Assembly (NCBI GenBank): GCA_045541475.1
Contig: JAZQJI010000034.1
Coordinates: forward strand, 1 to 64,000
Reading direction: 5' to 3'
DNA length: 64,000 nt
Source: RGIG3077 sp045541475
GTDB lineage: Bacteria; Bacillota; Clostridia; Oscillospirales; Ruminococcaceae
Position 1 is the stretch's first letter; each line of letters begins with the position of its first letter. Below, piece by piece: positions 15,143 to 22,280 of the stretch. Below the pieces are notes generated by a model, which saw nothing but the letters and a program-made list of their open reading frames with translations, was not told the origin of the DNA and made no database searches. Both the position numbers and the translations under genes were made by a program.

Positions 15143-16333
15143 ATGAAAAAAGGTTTGTTTTTTAAAAAGCTTTCGGCGTTTTTCTTTGTGCCTTCAATGT
15201 TTTTAATGACGCTTTGTGGATATTATTCCGCAAAGCTGCCCGACAAATACTATGTATATCACAACGATACGCCCCAAATTTCCACAGTATTTCCAATAAC
15301 TGCCGAATATGACAGTGTTGAAAATGCATACGGCGGAAACACCGAACAATCATATACTGCGCAAACAAATTTGTTTGGAATTATACCTGTAAAGAACGTT
15401 GAAATAGAAAGTATAGATAAAAAATATCTGATACCGGGCGGCGAAGCGTTTGGCATAAAAATAATGGCAGACGGCGTTATGGTAGTGTCCATAAGTGATG
15501 TTGACGGCGTTTCTCCTGCAGCTGAGTGCGGACTTTGCGTTGGCGATGTGATTACCCAAATTGATGGGCATGATGTAGATACAAATGATGACGTGCAAAA
15601 TATTATTGCCAAGAGCGATGGCAATGAACTTGAACTGACTGTTTTGCGCAGCGGTGAAGAATATACCCTGATGCTTGAACCTGAGTATTCTCGTGAAGAG
15701 TGTGAATACTGTGCAGGAATATGGGTAAGAGATAGCTCCGCAGGAATTGGCACGGTGACTTTTTATAATCCAAATAACCTACTGTTTGGTGGGCTTGGCC
15801 ATGCAGTGTGCGACAGCGATACGGACGAAATAGTGCCGCTTCTAAGCGGTAAAGTTTCGGGAGTGGAGATTTTTGGAGTTAAAAAAAGCATTAAAGGTTC
15901 TCCCGGAGAGCTGCAAGGGCGATTTGTTAATGAAGATATCTGCGGAATGATTACAAAAAACAATGATTACGGCGTATTTGGCACTCTCAGCGAGTTTTCG
16001 CCCCATGCTGATGCTGTTGAGCTTGGTTTGAAACAAGATGTTGAATTGGGTGATGCCGTTATGCTGACAACAATTGACGGAAACTCTCCGCAGGAATACT
16101 CAATAAATATCAAGAGTATTGATTTTGATAGCAAAGACGGATTGAAAAGTATTGTGGTTGAGGTGACTGATGAGGAATTGCTTGAAAAATGCGGCGGAAT
16201 TGTTAGAGGAATGTCTGGCTCGCCGATTTTGCAAAACGGAAAGCTTGTTGCGGCAGTTACACACGTTTTTGTTAACGATCCACAAAAGGGGTATGCAGTT
16301 TTTGCTGAAACGATGATAGAGAGTATGGGATAA
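15143..16333 (+). CDS. spoIVB: SpoIVB-type serine peptidase (stage IV sporulation protein B)
   Basis: 396 residues, with an RBS GAAAGGA upstream. N-terminal membrane anchor/signal (about 10-28), PDZ domain (about 100-180, 'AAECGLCVGDVITQIDGHDV'), then the SpoIVB peptidase domain with His220 in 'FGGLGHAVCD' and the nucleophile Ser358 in 'RGMSGSPI', both signature motifs of the S55 family. In Bacillus, SpoIVB is secreted from the forespore and starts the cascade that activates pro-sigma-K. Its presence implies a sporulation programme or recent ancestry of one. I could not find a clear sigma-F/G promoter in the 80 bases upstream. It ends next to the convergent terminator at 16339-16370. Confidence 0.93.
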   Translation: MKKGLFFKKLSAFFFVPSMFLMTLCGYYSAKLPDKYYVYHNDTPQISTVFPITAEYDSVENAYGGNTEQSYTAQTNLFGIIPVKNVEIESIDKKYLIPGGEAFGIKIMADGVMVVSISDVDGVSPAAECGLCVGDVITQIDGHDVDTNDDVQNIIAKSDGNELELTVLRSGEEYTLMLEPEYSREECEYCAGIWVRDSSAGIGTVTFYNPNNLLFGGLGHAVCDSDTDEIVPLLSGKVSGVEIFGVKKSIKGSPGELQGRFVNEDICGMITKNNDYGVFGTLSEFSPHADAVELGLKQDVELGDAVMLTTIDGNSPQEYSINIKSIDFDSKDGLKSIVVEVTDEELLEKCGGIVRGMSGSPILQNGKLVAAVTHVFVNDPQKGYAVFAETMIESMG

Positions 16334-16335
16334 CA

Positions 16336-16372
16336 AAAAACGCATCTGCCAACATTGCGACAGATGCGTTAA
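16336..16372. terminator. Terminator between spoIVB and the convergent pilin gene
   Basis: Stem AACGCATCTG (16339-16348) / CAGATGCGTT (16361-16370). The A-tract before it gives a strong T-run for the minus-strand pilin transcript; the plus-strand tail is weaker. Confidence 0.75.
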
Positions 16373-16392
16373 CTTTATGTGATTTTAATTTG

Positions 16393-16944
16393 TTACGGTT
16401 CCCAAGACAAAACTTCGGACATATTAGCAAATTCAGGATCATCGGGATCAACCGCATCGGGAAATGCACCGATATATCTGGAATCGGAATGTTCAGCCCA
16501 AAAAGCGCGTACAATTGTACCGTTTGGTGCTACCACAACAACGGCGGAACTGCCGACAGTATCCACTGATGATTTATCAGAAATATACTTTTCAGCTGCC
16601 ATTTTTAACGATGAAAGCTGAACAGAATTTGCTGTATCGGGTTCAAACTCGTCAATTGCAAATGATTTGTAGCAGTAGCCGTTTGCAGCTGCATCGCCTG
16701 CAACAAAAGGTTCTTCCTTCATAACCTCTGTGCCGTCATCTTGAATATAATGTACATCATTCACTTTATATTCAACACAATACTGTGCGGCGCTGTTGTA
16801 AACAATGCGTGCAACTGTATTTGCGTCCTGATACTTTGCGTCTTTAACGAAATTTACAATATTAGGCACAAGCAAACCGCCAAGAACGCCTATAATAGCA
16901 AGAACTATAATAAGTTCAACCAAAGTAAAGCCTTTTAATTTCAC
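16393..16944 (-). CDS. Type IV pilin-like protein (pilin 4 of cluster)
   Basis: 183 residues from a GTG at 16944, chosen because GAGG sits 8 bases upstream and because it gives the same Met-Lys-x-Lys-Gly start as the major pilin; the GTG at 16953 overlaps the RBS. Prepilin leader MKLKG followed by Phe-Thr-Leu-Val-Glu: cleavage before Phe1 and the conserved Glu5 are intact. A hydrophobic helix of about 22 residues follows. The C-terminal head is acidic and contains the 'YIGAFPDAVDPDDP' motif also seen in the cluster's other pilins. It should be processed by a prepilin peptidase (not in this window) and assembled in a type IV pilus or competence pseudopilus. It has its own strong promoter. Confidence 0.85.
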   Translation of the reverse strand: MKLKGFTLVELIIVLAIIGVLGGLLVPNIVNFVKDAKYQDANTVARIVYNSAAQYCVEYKVNDVHYIQDDGTEVMKEEPFVAGDAAANGYCYKSFAIDEFEPDTANSVQLSSLKMAAEKYISDKSSVDTVGSSAVVVVAPNGTIVRAFWAEHSDSRYIGAFPDAVDPDDPEFANMSEVLSWEP

Positions 16945-16984
16945 CAAAATCACCTCAAAACGAAATTTATAGATATCCGCTTAT

Positions 16985-17013
16985 ATTATAGCAGATACAA
17001 CAAAATTTGTCAA
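16985..17013 (-). promoter_or_regulatory. Promoter of pilin gene 16393-16944
   Basis: Minus strand: -35 TTGACA (17008-17013), 17-base spacer, -10 TATAAT (16985-16990), with TGC before the -10 (extended). Near-perfect consensus. Confidence 0.85.
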
Positions 17014-17026
17014 CAAAAAATTTTTA

Positions 17027-17467
17027 TTATTGCTCGTCAGGCAATTGTTCATACTCGTGACTGCTCAGCGTTGCTTCTTCGGGATATGATCCGACGATTT
17101 TGCTGTCAGTAGATTTTGATACATAAGCTGCCTGCACCTTGCCGCCCTGGATGATTACAGTGTAATAATGATCATCAAACTCGCTGGTTATGCGATTGTT
17201 TATCTGGTCGGTTATATCGGTTACATTTCCGTCCCATTTGCCGAATTTTCTGCAATAAACCGATTCTACTTCGTCAGCCTTTCTGCCTTCGCAGTATTTT
17301 TCAGCAGCTTCATAAACCATTCTTGCGCCGTTGTTCATTTTTTCGTATTGAGTTTCGTAATACCAATCACGTGCAGCTGGCCATACAAAAAAGTATATAA
17401 GTGCGCAGCTTGCCAAAAAAACAAGCAACTTTATTACAGAAAAGCCTTTTAATCTTATTCTATTCAT
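17027..17467 (-). CDS. Atypical pilin-like protein with Lys in place of Glu5
   Basis: 146 residues. The leader is MNRIRLKG; the mature N-terminus would be Phe-Ser-Val-Ile-Lys, so position 5, almost always Glu in type IV pilins, is Lys. The hydrophobic helix (about 9-30) is shorter and contains Cys and Pro. The head shares the family's 'Y-E-A-A-E-K-Y-C' helix and a 'KIVGSYPEEA' ending like the 'YIGSYP' of its neighbours. In type II secretion the tip pseudopilin GspK also lacks Glu5, so a tip or initiator role is plausible. RBS GGGAG lies upstream of the ATG at 17467. It follows pilin 17553-18065 on the same strand with a 13-bp hairpin between them. Confidence 0.75.
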   Translation of the reverse strand: MNRIRLKGFSVIKLLVFLASCALIYFFVWPAARDWYYETQYEKMNNGARMVYEAAEKYCEGRKADEVESVYCRKFGKWDGNVTDITDQINNRITSEFDDHYYTVIIQGGKVQAAYVSKSTDSKIVGSYPEEATLSSHEYEQLPDEQ

Positions 17468-17501
17468 GATATCGATCGCTCCCTTTATTTAAAGAGGATA
17501 A

Positions 17502-17533
17502 GGCAGATAGTTTGCTAAAACAAACTATCTGCC
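17502..17533 (-). terminator. Intercistronic hairpin between two pilin genes
   Basis: Perfect 13-bp stem GGCAGATAGTTTG (17502-17514) / CAAACTATCTGCC (17521-17533), 6-base loop. There is no clean T-run after it on the minus strand, so it may be a partial terminator or an mRNA-stability/processing hairpin. Confidence 0.55.
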
Positions 17534-17552
17534 GTAGAATTAATTTGTAAAC

Positions 17553-18065
17553 TTACGTTTCGTCTTCAATGTCGCCGGGGATTTCTTCCTGCACACATTC
17601 TGTGATGTTTGCCCACTTCGGTGCATCATCATCATTCGGTTCGGGGTAAGAGCCGACAAATTCGTTGTTTTCAAACTCTGCCCAATAAGCAGCGTGTACA
17701 ATCTGATTTTCTACATAAACCGCAAAATATGTGCCTTCAGCGTCGGCGCCGAGGTACTTATTAACTGCATCGGGGATAGAAAGCATTTCAGCATCCTTGA
17801 CCCATTCATGTACACGAGCTGCATAACTTTTGGGTTCTTCTCTGCTTGCGTTGGATCCCGAGGCATATTCCGAACAATATGTAGAAGCAGCGGTATAAAC
17901 GGTTTTTGCATTGCTGTTTGCAGTGCGGAAGCGAGAACCACGGATGTATCCCATCATTGAAGGGACGAGTATAGCCGCCAAAATTCCGATAATGGCGATT
18001 ACTACAATAAGTTCAACAAGGGTAAAGCCTTTAAGCTTCTTTGTGAAATTGGATTCCACTTTCAT
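17553..18065 (-). CDS. Type IV pilin-like protein (pilin 2 of cluster)
   Basis: 170 residues. An unusually long leader (MKVESNFTKKLKG, 13 residues) precedes Phe-Thr-Leu-Val-Glu with intact Glu5, then the helix 'LIVVIAIIGILAAILVPSMMGYI'. Residues after the helix (RTANSNAKTVYTAASTY) are nearly identical to those of the major pilin at 18171-18680, showing a recent duplication. The head ends in an acidic tail. RBS TGAGGTG upstream. No promoter is visible in the 100 bases before it; it is probably expressed by read-through of the terminator at 18103-18128, giving a lower level than the major pilin. Confidence 0.87.
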   Translation of the reverse strand: MKVESNFTKKLKGFTLVELIVVIAIIGILAAILVPSMMGYIRGSRFRTANSNAKTVYTAASTYCSEYASGSNASREEPKSYAARVHEWVKDAEMLSIPDAVNKYLGADAEGTYFAVYVENQIVHAAYWAEFENNEFVGSYPEPNDDDAPKWANITECVQEEIPGDIEDET

Positions 18066-18102
18066 TTACACCTCAATTTGTTTTAGTTGTGCATTGTGTA
18101 AA

Positions 18103-18128
18103 AAAGCCCCGAATGGTTACGGGGCTTT
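18103..18128 (-). terminator. Terminator after the major pilin gene
   Basis: Minus strand: AAAGCCCCG stem (18120-18128 with 18103-18111), 8-base loop, then TTTTTTACA. A good terminator placed between the highly expressed first pilin gene and the following minor ones. Confidence 0.85.
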
Positions 18129-18170
18129 CCTTACTATTAATTTGTGTTTAATAATTCTTACTTACTAAAA

Positions 18171-18680
18171 TTAGTTCATAAGAGTTGCAACAGCTGTAGA
18201 GTAATCAGCGCTAGCACCGCCGGAAGGCCATGTAGGATTGTCAACTGCTGTGTCAGGATCTACTGCTGTAGGATAGCTACCGATGTAGTTAGCGCCATCC
18301 TTGGACCACATAGCACCTTCAACGCCTGTAGCGTCGCAGTAAACTGCCCAAGAAGAACCTTCAGCATCAGCACCGAGGTACTTGTCGATAGAAGCAGCGA
18401 TGCTTCCGCATGTTGTGCCTTCAGACCAGCCGGAACCACCAACTGTGCCGTTACCGCCGGAAGGAGCCTGCTTAGGATTAGCAGATGTGCCGGGGTTTTC
18501 AGCGTACTCAGTGATGTATGTAGCTGCTGCTGTGTAAACTGTCTTTGCGTTACCATTTGCGCTCTTATATCTGGAGCTCTTGATGTAACCCATCATTGAG
18601 GGTACGAGGATTGCTGCGAGGATACCGATGATTGCGATAACAACGATAAGCTCAACGAGTGTAAAACCTTTGAATTTCAT
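18171..18680 (-). CDS. Major type IV pilin-like protein
   Basis: 169 residues from the ATG at 18680, with a perfect AAGGAGG 9 bases upstream; the longer frame to 18794 runs through the leader. Leader MKFKG, then Phe-Thr-Leu-Val-Glu and a classic pilin helix. The head is Gly/Ser/Ala-rich with a Cys pair candidate (in 'EGTTCGSIAA' and 'AVYCDATG') and ends with 'YIGSYPTAVDPDT'. It has a consensus promoter, a 118-base leader, the best RBS in the cluster and codons more uniform than its neighbours, so it is likely the main structural subunit. No pilus assembly genes are in the window. Function as pilus versus competence or secretion pseudopilus cannot be told from the pilins alone. Confidence 0.9.
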   Translation of the reverse strand: MKFKGFTLVELIVVIAIIGILAAILVPSMMGYIKSSRYKSANGNAKTVYTAAATYITEYAENPGTSANPKQAPSGGNGTVGGSGWSEGTTCGSIAASIDKYLGADAEGSSWAVYCDATGVEGAMWSKDGANYIGSYPTAVDPDTAVDNPTWPSGGASADYSTAVATLMN

Positions 18681-18799
18681 AATAAAATTCCTCCTTATAA
18701 ATAATGTCGGGCTGTGCCCGTTAATAATACGGTAGAGAGAAAAATCTTGCCGACGAATACCGATTGGCTTGCCGGGAATTTTTTCTGTCCTCACCTTAC
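18681..18799 (-). promoter_or_regulatory. 118-base untranslated leader of the major pilin gene
   Basis: Between the predicted start site and the RBS the minus strand carries a duplicated CGGCAAG heptamer and a CGGGC-ACA-GCCCG hairpin (plus strand 18708-18720) about 12 bases before the RBS. I do not recognise a known riboswitch; the conserved core of the cyclic-di-GMP-I class is absent. A stability or translation-control role is possible. Confidence 0.35.
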
Positions 18800-18805
18800 A
18801 ATGAC

Positions 18806-18834
18806 ATTATAACAACCCCTAAAGAAAATGTCAA
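18806..18834 (-). promoter_or_regulatory. Promoter of the major pilin operon
   Basis: Minus strand: -35 TTGACA (18829-18834), 17-base spacer, -10 TATAAT (18806-18811): perfect consensus hexamers. Confidence 0.88.
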
Positions 18835-18886
18835 GAGATTTTGAAAAAAATTTTCACAAAACTATCACTTTCTACCCGAAAGCGAT

Positions 18887-18900
18887 TGAAATCGTTTACA
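18887..18900. promoter_or_regulatory. cre-like site (CcpA) upstream of the pilin promoter
   Basis: TGAAATCGTTTACA fits the catabolite-response consensus TGWAANCGNTNWCA at every specified position. It lies about 53-66 bases upstream of the pilin -35, a position where CcpA would activate rather than repress. The rest of 18835-18998 is AT-rich and shows no gene. Confidence 0.45.
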
Positions 18901-18998
18901 AAATGCTTGTCTTTCGTTTAAATGCACAAAAACTTTTCAATATTCTATCAAATCCATGCGTTTTGACAAAGTGAAAATATGAATACAAAGAAAAATAT

Positions 18999-19026
18999 AA
19001 GGGACGAATGTGAAAATTCGTCCCTT
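18999..19026 (-). terminator. trpS terminator
   Basis: Stem AAGGGACGAAT (18999-19009) / ATTCGTCCCTT (19016-19026). The minus strand continues ATATTTTTC. Confidence 0.75.
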
Positions 19027-19039
19027 TATCATCACAAAA

Positions 19040-20047
19040 TTATCTGGGCAGTTGAACAAACCCTGCTTTTTTGTAAACTTTTGAGAGTACACGTCTTGAA
19101 AGTGCAAATGCCTGCTGTGCGCCGTTGGTGTAACACTGTTCAAGGTAAGCTTTATCAGCAATAAGTCTTGCATATTCGCTGCGTACGCTTTCAAGAGAAT
19201 CCGCAACAGCTTCACCCACGGCAATTTTAAAGTCGCCGTAGCCCTTGCCTGCAAATTCGCTTTCAACCTCTGCCACAGTTTTGCCTGTTACGGCAGAATA
19301 AATTGTGATGAGGTTGTTTATGCCTGCTTTGCCATCTCTGTATACAATCTCAGCTTCGCTATCGGTAACTGCACGCTTAAACCTGCGGATAATCGTATCC
19401 TTATCATCAAGAATATAAACACATGCATTGGGATTGGCGTCGGATTTTGACATCTTCTTCTCGGGATCCTGCAGAGACATAACCCTTGCGCCGACTGTGG
19501 GGATATAAGGTTCGGGAACGGTAAATGTTTCGCTGTATTTTTGGTTAAAGCGCACGGCAATGTTGCGTGCAAGCTCAAGGTGTTGTTTCTGGTCTGCACC
19601 TATGGGCACCAAATCAGCATTGTAAGCAAGAATATCTGCAGCCATTAAAACAGGGTATGTAAACAAGCCTGCGTTGATGTTATCGGCATGCTTTGCGCTC
19701 TTGTCCTTAAACTGAGTCATTCGTGAAAGCTCGCCGAACTGTGTGGAGCAGGAGAGCACCCAGCTCAACTCTGCATGGTTAGGGTTGTGGCTTTGTATAA
19801 ATGCTATTGATTTTTCGGGATCAATACCGCAGGCAAGCAACAAAGCGTAAGCCTGCAAGGTGTTTTTGCGCAAAACGGCAGGCTCCTGCTTTACGGTGAT
19901 AGCGTGCAAATCTACAATGCAATAGATGCAGTTGTATTCATCCTGCAACGGTCCCCAATTGCGTACCGCACCTATATAGTTGCCCAAAGTAAATACACCT
20001 GTGGGCTGTATTCCGCTGAAAATCAGCTTTTTATCTTTATCAAACAT
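19040..20047 (-). CDS. trpS: Tryptophanyl-tRNA synthetase
   Basis: 335 residues, normal for bacterial TrpRS. It charges tRNA-Trp in the cytoplasm. The class I signatures are both clear: 'SGIQPTGVFTLGNYIGA' near the N-terminus (the TLGN is the HIGH equivalent) and 'KKMSKS' in the second half. The ATG overlaps the stop of the preceding 189-residue gene (TAATG), and the operon begins with an aminotransferase at 21829. There is no T-box leader here; the gene is third in its operon. Confidence 0.96.
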   Translation of the reverse strand: MFDKDKKLIFSGIQPTGVFTLGNYIGAVRNWGPLQDEYNCIYCIVDLHAITVKQEPAVLRKNTLQAYALLLACGIDPEKSIAFIQSHNPNHAELSWVLSCSTQFGELSRMTQFKDKSAKHADNINAGLFTYPVLMAADILAYNADLVPIGADQKQHLELARNIAVRFNQKYSETFTVPEPYIPTVGARVMSLQDPEKKMSKSDANPNACVYILDDKDTIIRRFKRAVTDSEAEIVYRDGKAGINNLITIYSAVTGKTVAEVESEFAGKGYGDFKIAVGEAVADSLESVRSEYARLIADKAYLEQCYTNGAQQAFALSRRVLSKVYKKAGFVQLPR

Positions 20048-20616
20048 TATTGGTTTTCGTCCTTTCTCTTGGGGAAAAACTGCGGAGGAACGGCGTTCCT
20101 GCGCGAGTGGAGAAGCTGAGGCATGATTTTGGAAACCTCGTTCATCAGTCTGTTGTAAAGCATAAAGATGAACTGCTTTTCTCTCGGTTCTGACGTAATT
20201 GTTCTGGGGTTAAGCTTGATGTAAAGCTTGCCCTTGTTGGTTAAAAGGTAAACGTTGTTTTCTGTACCGGTTGGCAATGCAAAGTTTTTAGGTTCTTCAA
20301 ACAAATGCGCAACCTGACCCACGCTTGCAAGCATAACCTTAGCCTGCTCGCGCACGTTGGGATAAAACTGTCCAAGACCATCTACCGAACCGCCCGTTGA
20401 ATACAGCATAGAAACTTCGCCGCTGAAATAGCAAACCATTGACATAATTCTTCCGTCAAGTGCCATATCAACAACGGCGCCGTAAGGGCAAACCTTGTCA
20501 TCGGGCATATTGATTATTTTAAGATCTTCAGCGGTTTTGTTAAGTGCCTGCTCACGCATTTTAAGATACATTTCGTGTGCGGCAAGTGCTTTTCCGCCCA
20601 TTGTTTTTTCTATCAT
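20047..20616 (-). CDS. Conserved hypothetical protein coupled to trpS
   Basis: 189 residues, soluble, no signal peptide. I do not recognise the family. It opens with a charged helix (MIEKTMGGKALAAHEMYLKMREQ), has a beta-rich centre ('YGAVVDMALDGRIMSMVCYFSGEVSMLYSTGG') and ends basic (RRNAVPPQFFPKRK). It sits 19 bases after the aminotransferase gene and overlaps trpS by one base, so all three are translated from one mRNA. Position suggests a housekeeping role linked to amino-acid use, but nothing in the sequence names it. Confidence 0.75.
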   Translation of the reverse strand: MIEKTMGGKALAAHEMYLKMREQALNKTAEDLKIINMPDDKVCPYGAVVDMALDGRIMSMVCYFSGEVSMLYSTGGSVDGLGQFYPNVREQAKVMLASVGQVAHLFEEPKNFALPTGTENNVYLLTNKGKLYIKLNPRTITSEPREKQFIFMLYNRLMNEVSKIMPQLLHSRRNAVPPQFFPKRKDENQ

Positions 20617-20635
20617 GATTATTTACAAACTCCCT

Positions 20636-21829
20636 TTAATCAAACATTTTTTTGGAAAGTGCGCCAAGCATTTCGCAACCCTTGATAATCTGCTCATCAG
20701 TGGGGGTTGAGAAATTCAAACGGAAAGATGTTGTTGTTTCGTTTTCGTTTGTAAGGAAAGCAACGCCGGGAACAACTGCCACCTTGAAATCCTTAACTGC
20801 GGTTGTGCAAAAGCCTGCCATATCGCAGTCATCAGGCAAGGTTGCCCACACAAACAAACCGCCCTGCGGCTGACTGCAAACAATCTTTTCAGAAAAATTT
20901 GCCTTGATGCAGTCACGCATAAGATGATACTTTTTGCGGTAAATATCCTGCAGATATTTAATATGTGCGTCAAAATCGTTTTCCTTTATAAATCTGTCGC
21001 AGATAATCTGCGCCCAGATATTTGTATGTACATCAGAAACCTGCTTGCACACAACAAGCTTTTGAATAATCTCCTTAGGCGCACTTACATAGCCAACACG
21101 CAAGCCGGGTGCAAGCACTTTTGAAAAGCTTCCCACATAGATTACTCTGCCTTCGGTATCCATAGACTTGATGGACGCAATAGGCTCGCCTTCAAATCTC
21201 AAATCACCGTAGGGGTTATCTTCAATTATAACAACGTTATATTTGCAGGCAAGCTCGTAAACAGCCTTGCGCTTTTCAAGCGACATTGTTCTGCCTGTGG
21301 GGTTTTGGAAGTTGGGAATTACGTAGATAAGCTTTGTGTTGGGGTTTTCGATAAGAGCTTTTTCAAGCTTATCAATAACAATACCGTCCTCTTCCATTTC
21401 AACGCCAACAAGATTTACGTTGTATGATCTGAACGCGTTGAGCGAGCCGATAAAGCTGGGCGATTCACAAATAAGCGTTTCGCCTTCATTGCAGAAAGAC
21501 TTGCAGGAAAGTTCCATGCCCTGCTGTGCGCCTGATGTGATAATTAAATCGTCTATATCGGGATTAAAGCAGTTTTGCTTAAGCATTAACGCTTTCATTG
21601 TATCGCGCAAGGGGGTGTAGCCTTCGGTTATGCTGTACTGCAAAGCCAAAATTGGCTCGTTTGCGATAAGTTCGTTGCTGATTCTTGCAATTTCTTTTGC
21701 GGGGAAAGCTTCGGGCGCAGGGTTGCCTGCTGCAAAAGATATAACATCGGGGAAAGCTGTAAATTTCAGTATTTCTCTTATGGCAGATGCCTTAAGACCT
21801 GATATTCTTTCCGAAAAACTATAATTCAT
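20636..21829 (-). CDS. PLP-dependent aminotransferase, class I (2-aminoadipate/aromatic type)
   Basis: 397 residues, fold type I. The Schiff-base lysine is in 'GSFSKVLAPGLRVGY', the cofactor-binding 'NFQNPTG' and 'EDNPYGDLRF' motifs are present, and the 'SGAQQGMEL' phosphate-binding turn lies near residue 98. The start 'F-S-x-R-x-x-x-L-x-x-S-x-I-R-E-I' and overall pattern match the LysN/ARO8-like group, which transaminates aromatic amino acids, 2-aminoadipate or branched substrates. It lacks the GntR-type DNA-binding domain of MocR regulators. It heads the operon aminotransferase-unknown-trpS. The exact substrate cannot be decided. Confidence 0.88.
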   Translation of the reverse strand: MNYSFSERISGLKASAIREILKFTAFPDVISFAAGNPAPEAFPAKEIARISNELIANEPILALQYSITEGYTPLRDTMKALMLKQNCFNPDIDDLIITSGAQQGMELSCKSFCNEGETLICESPSFIGSLNAFRSYNVNLVGVEMEEDGIVIDKLEKALIENPNTKLIYVIPNFQNPTGRTMSLEKRKAVYELACKYNVVIIEDNPYGDLRFEGEPIASIKSMDTEGRVIYVGSFSKVLAPGLRVGYVSAPKEIIQKLVVCKQVSDVHTNIWAQIICDRFIKENDFDAHIKYLQDIYRKKYHLMRDCIKANFSEKIVCSQPQGGLFVWATLPDDCDMAGFCTTAVKDFKVAVVPGVAFLTNENETTTSFRLNFSTPTDEQIIKGCEMLGALSKKMFD

Positions 21830-21867
21830 ATCTTGAAAAATCCTTTCATAGCATATATATAAAAGTA

Positions 21868-21896
21868 ATTATACCACATTTTTTTACAAATAGCAA
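21868..21896 (-). promoter_or_regulatory. Promoter of the aminotransferase-trpS operon
   Basis: Minus strand: -35 TTGCTA (21891-21896), 17-base spacer, extended -10 TGG-TATAAT (TATAAT at 21868-21873). Confidence 0.7.
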
Positions 21897-21899
21897 GAT

Positions 21900-22193
21900 T
21901 TAATCGCGGTTTTTATTCTTGTTATTAAAATAAAGCGTAGCGATAAAATACACAACCTGATATACTGCACACGCAGGTATAATACCAAAATACAGCAAAA
22001 ACAAATAAGATACTGTTACGCTTTCCAAAAACGCGTCCATTCCGTAGTATGTAGAGATGATATCGCCCGTTACAAAAGCCCTGTTTTCGTAGCCGACAAT
22101 TGCGTGATATATACCGTTTACAAGTATAAAAGCATAAGGCAAAAAGCATAGCCAAAACAAGATTTTAGATGTTTTTTTAAAAAAGCTTTTCAC
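21900..22193 (-). CDS. Small membrane protein, unknown
   Basis: 97 residues from a GTG at 22193, chosen because AAGGGGG precedes it and the protein then starts MKSFFKKTSKILFW, a typical charged membrane-protein N-terminus. Two or three hydrophobic helices (about 10-30, 48-68 region and 70-88) and a Lys/Asn-rich tail. No recognisable domain. Transcribed alone, divergently from the flippase gene. Confidence 0.6.
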   Translation of the reverse strand: MKSFFKKTSKILFWLCFLPYAFILVNGIYHAIVGYENRAFVTGDIISTYYGMDAFLESVTVSYLFLLYFGIIPACAVYQVVYFIATLYFNNKNKNRD

Positions 22194-22224
22194 GCAAAGC
22201 ACCCCCTTTTCTGTTTGCATATAC

Positions 22225-22253
22225 ATTATACATCATACCTTTATTCAAATCAA
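22225..22253 (-). promoter_or_regulatory. Promoter of the small membrane protein gene
   Basis: Minus strand: -35 TTGATT (22248-22253), 17-base spacer, -10 TATAAT (22225-22230). Confidence 0.6.
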
Positions 22254-22280
22254 GCAGATATAATACAAAGGAGCAGATTG

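Noticed and set aside
18681..18799. Cyclic-di-GMP riboswitch in the pilin leader
   Set aside because: Length would allow one, but the conserved class I core and tetraloop receptor patterns are absent.
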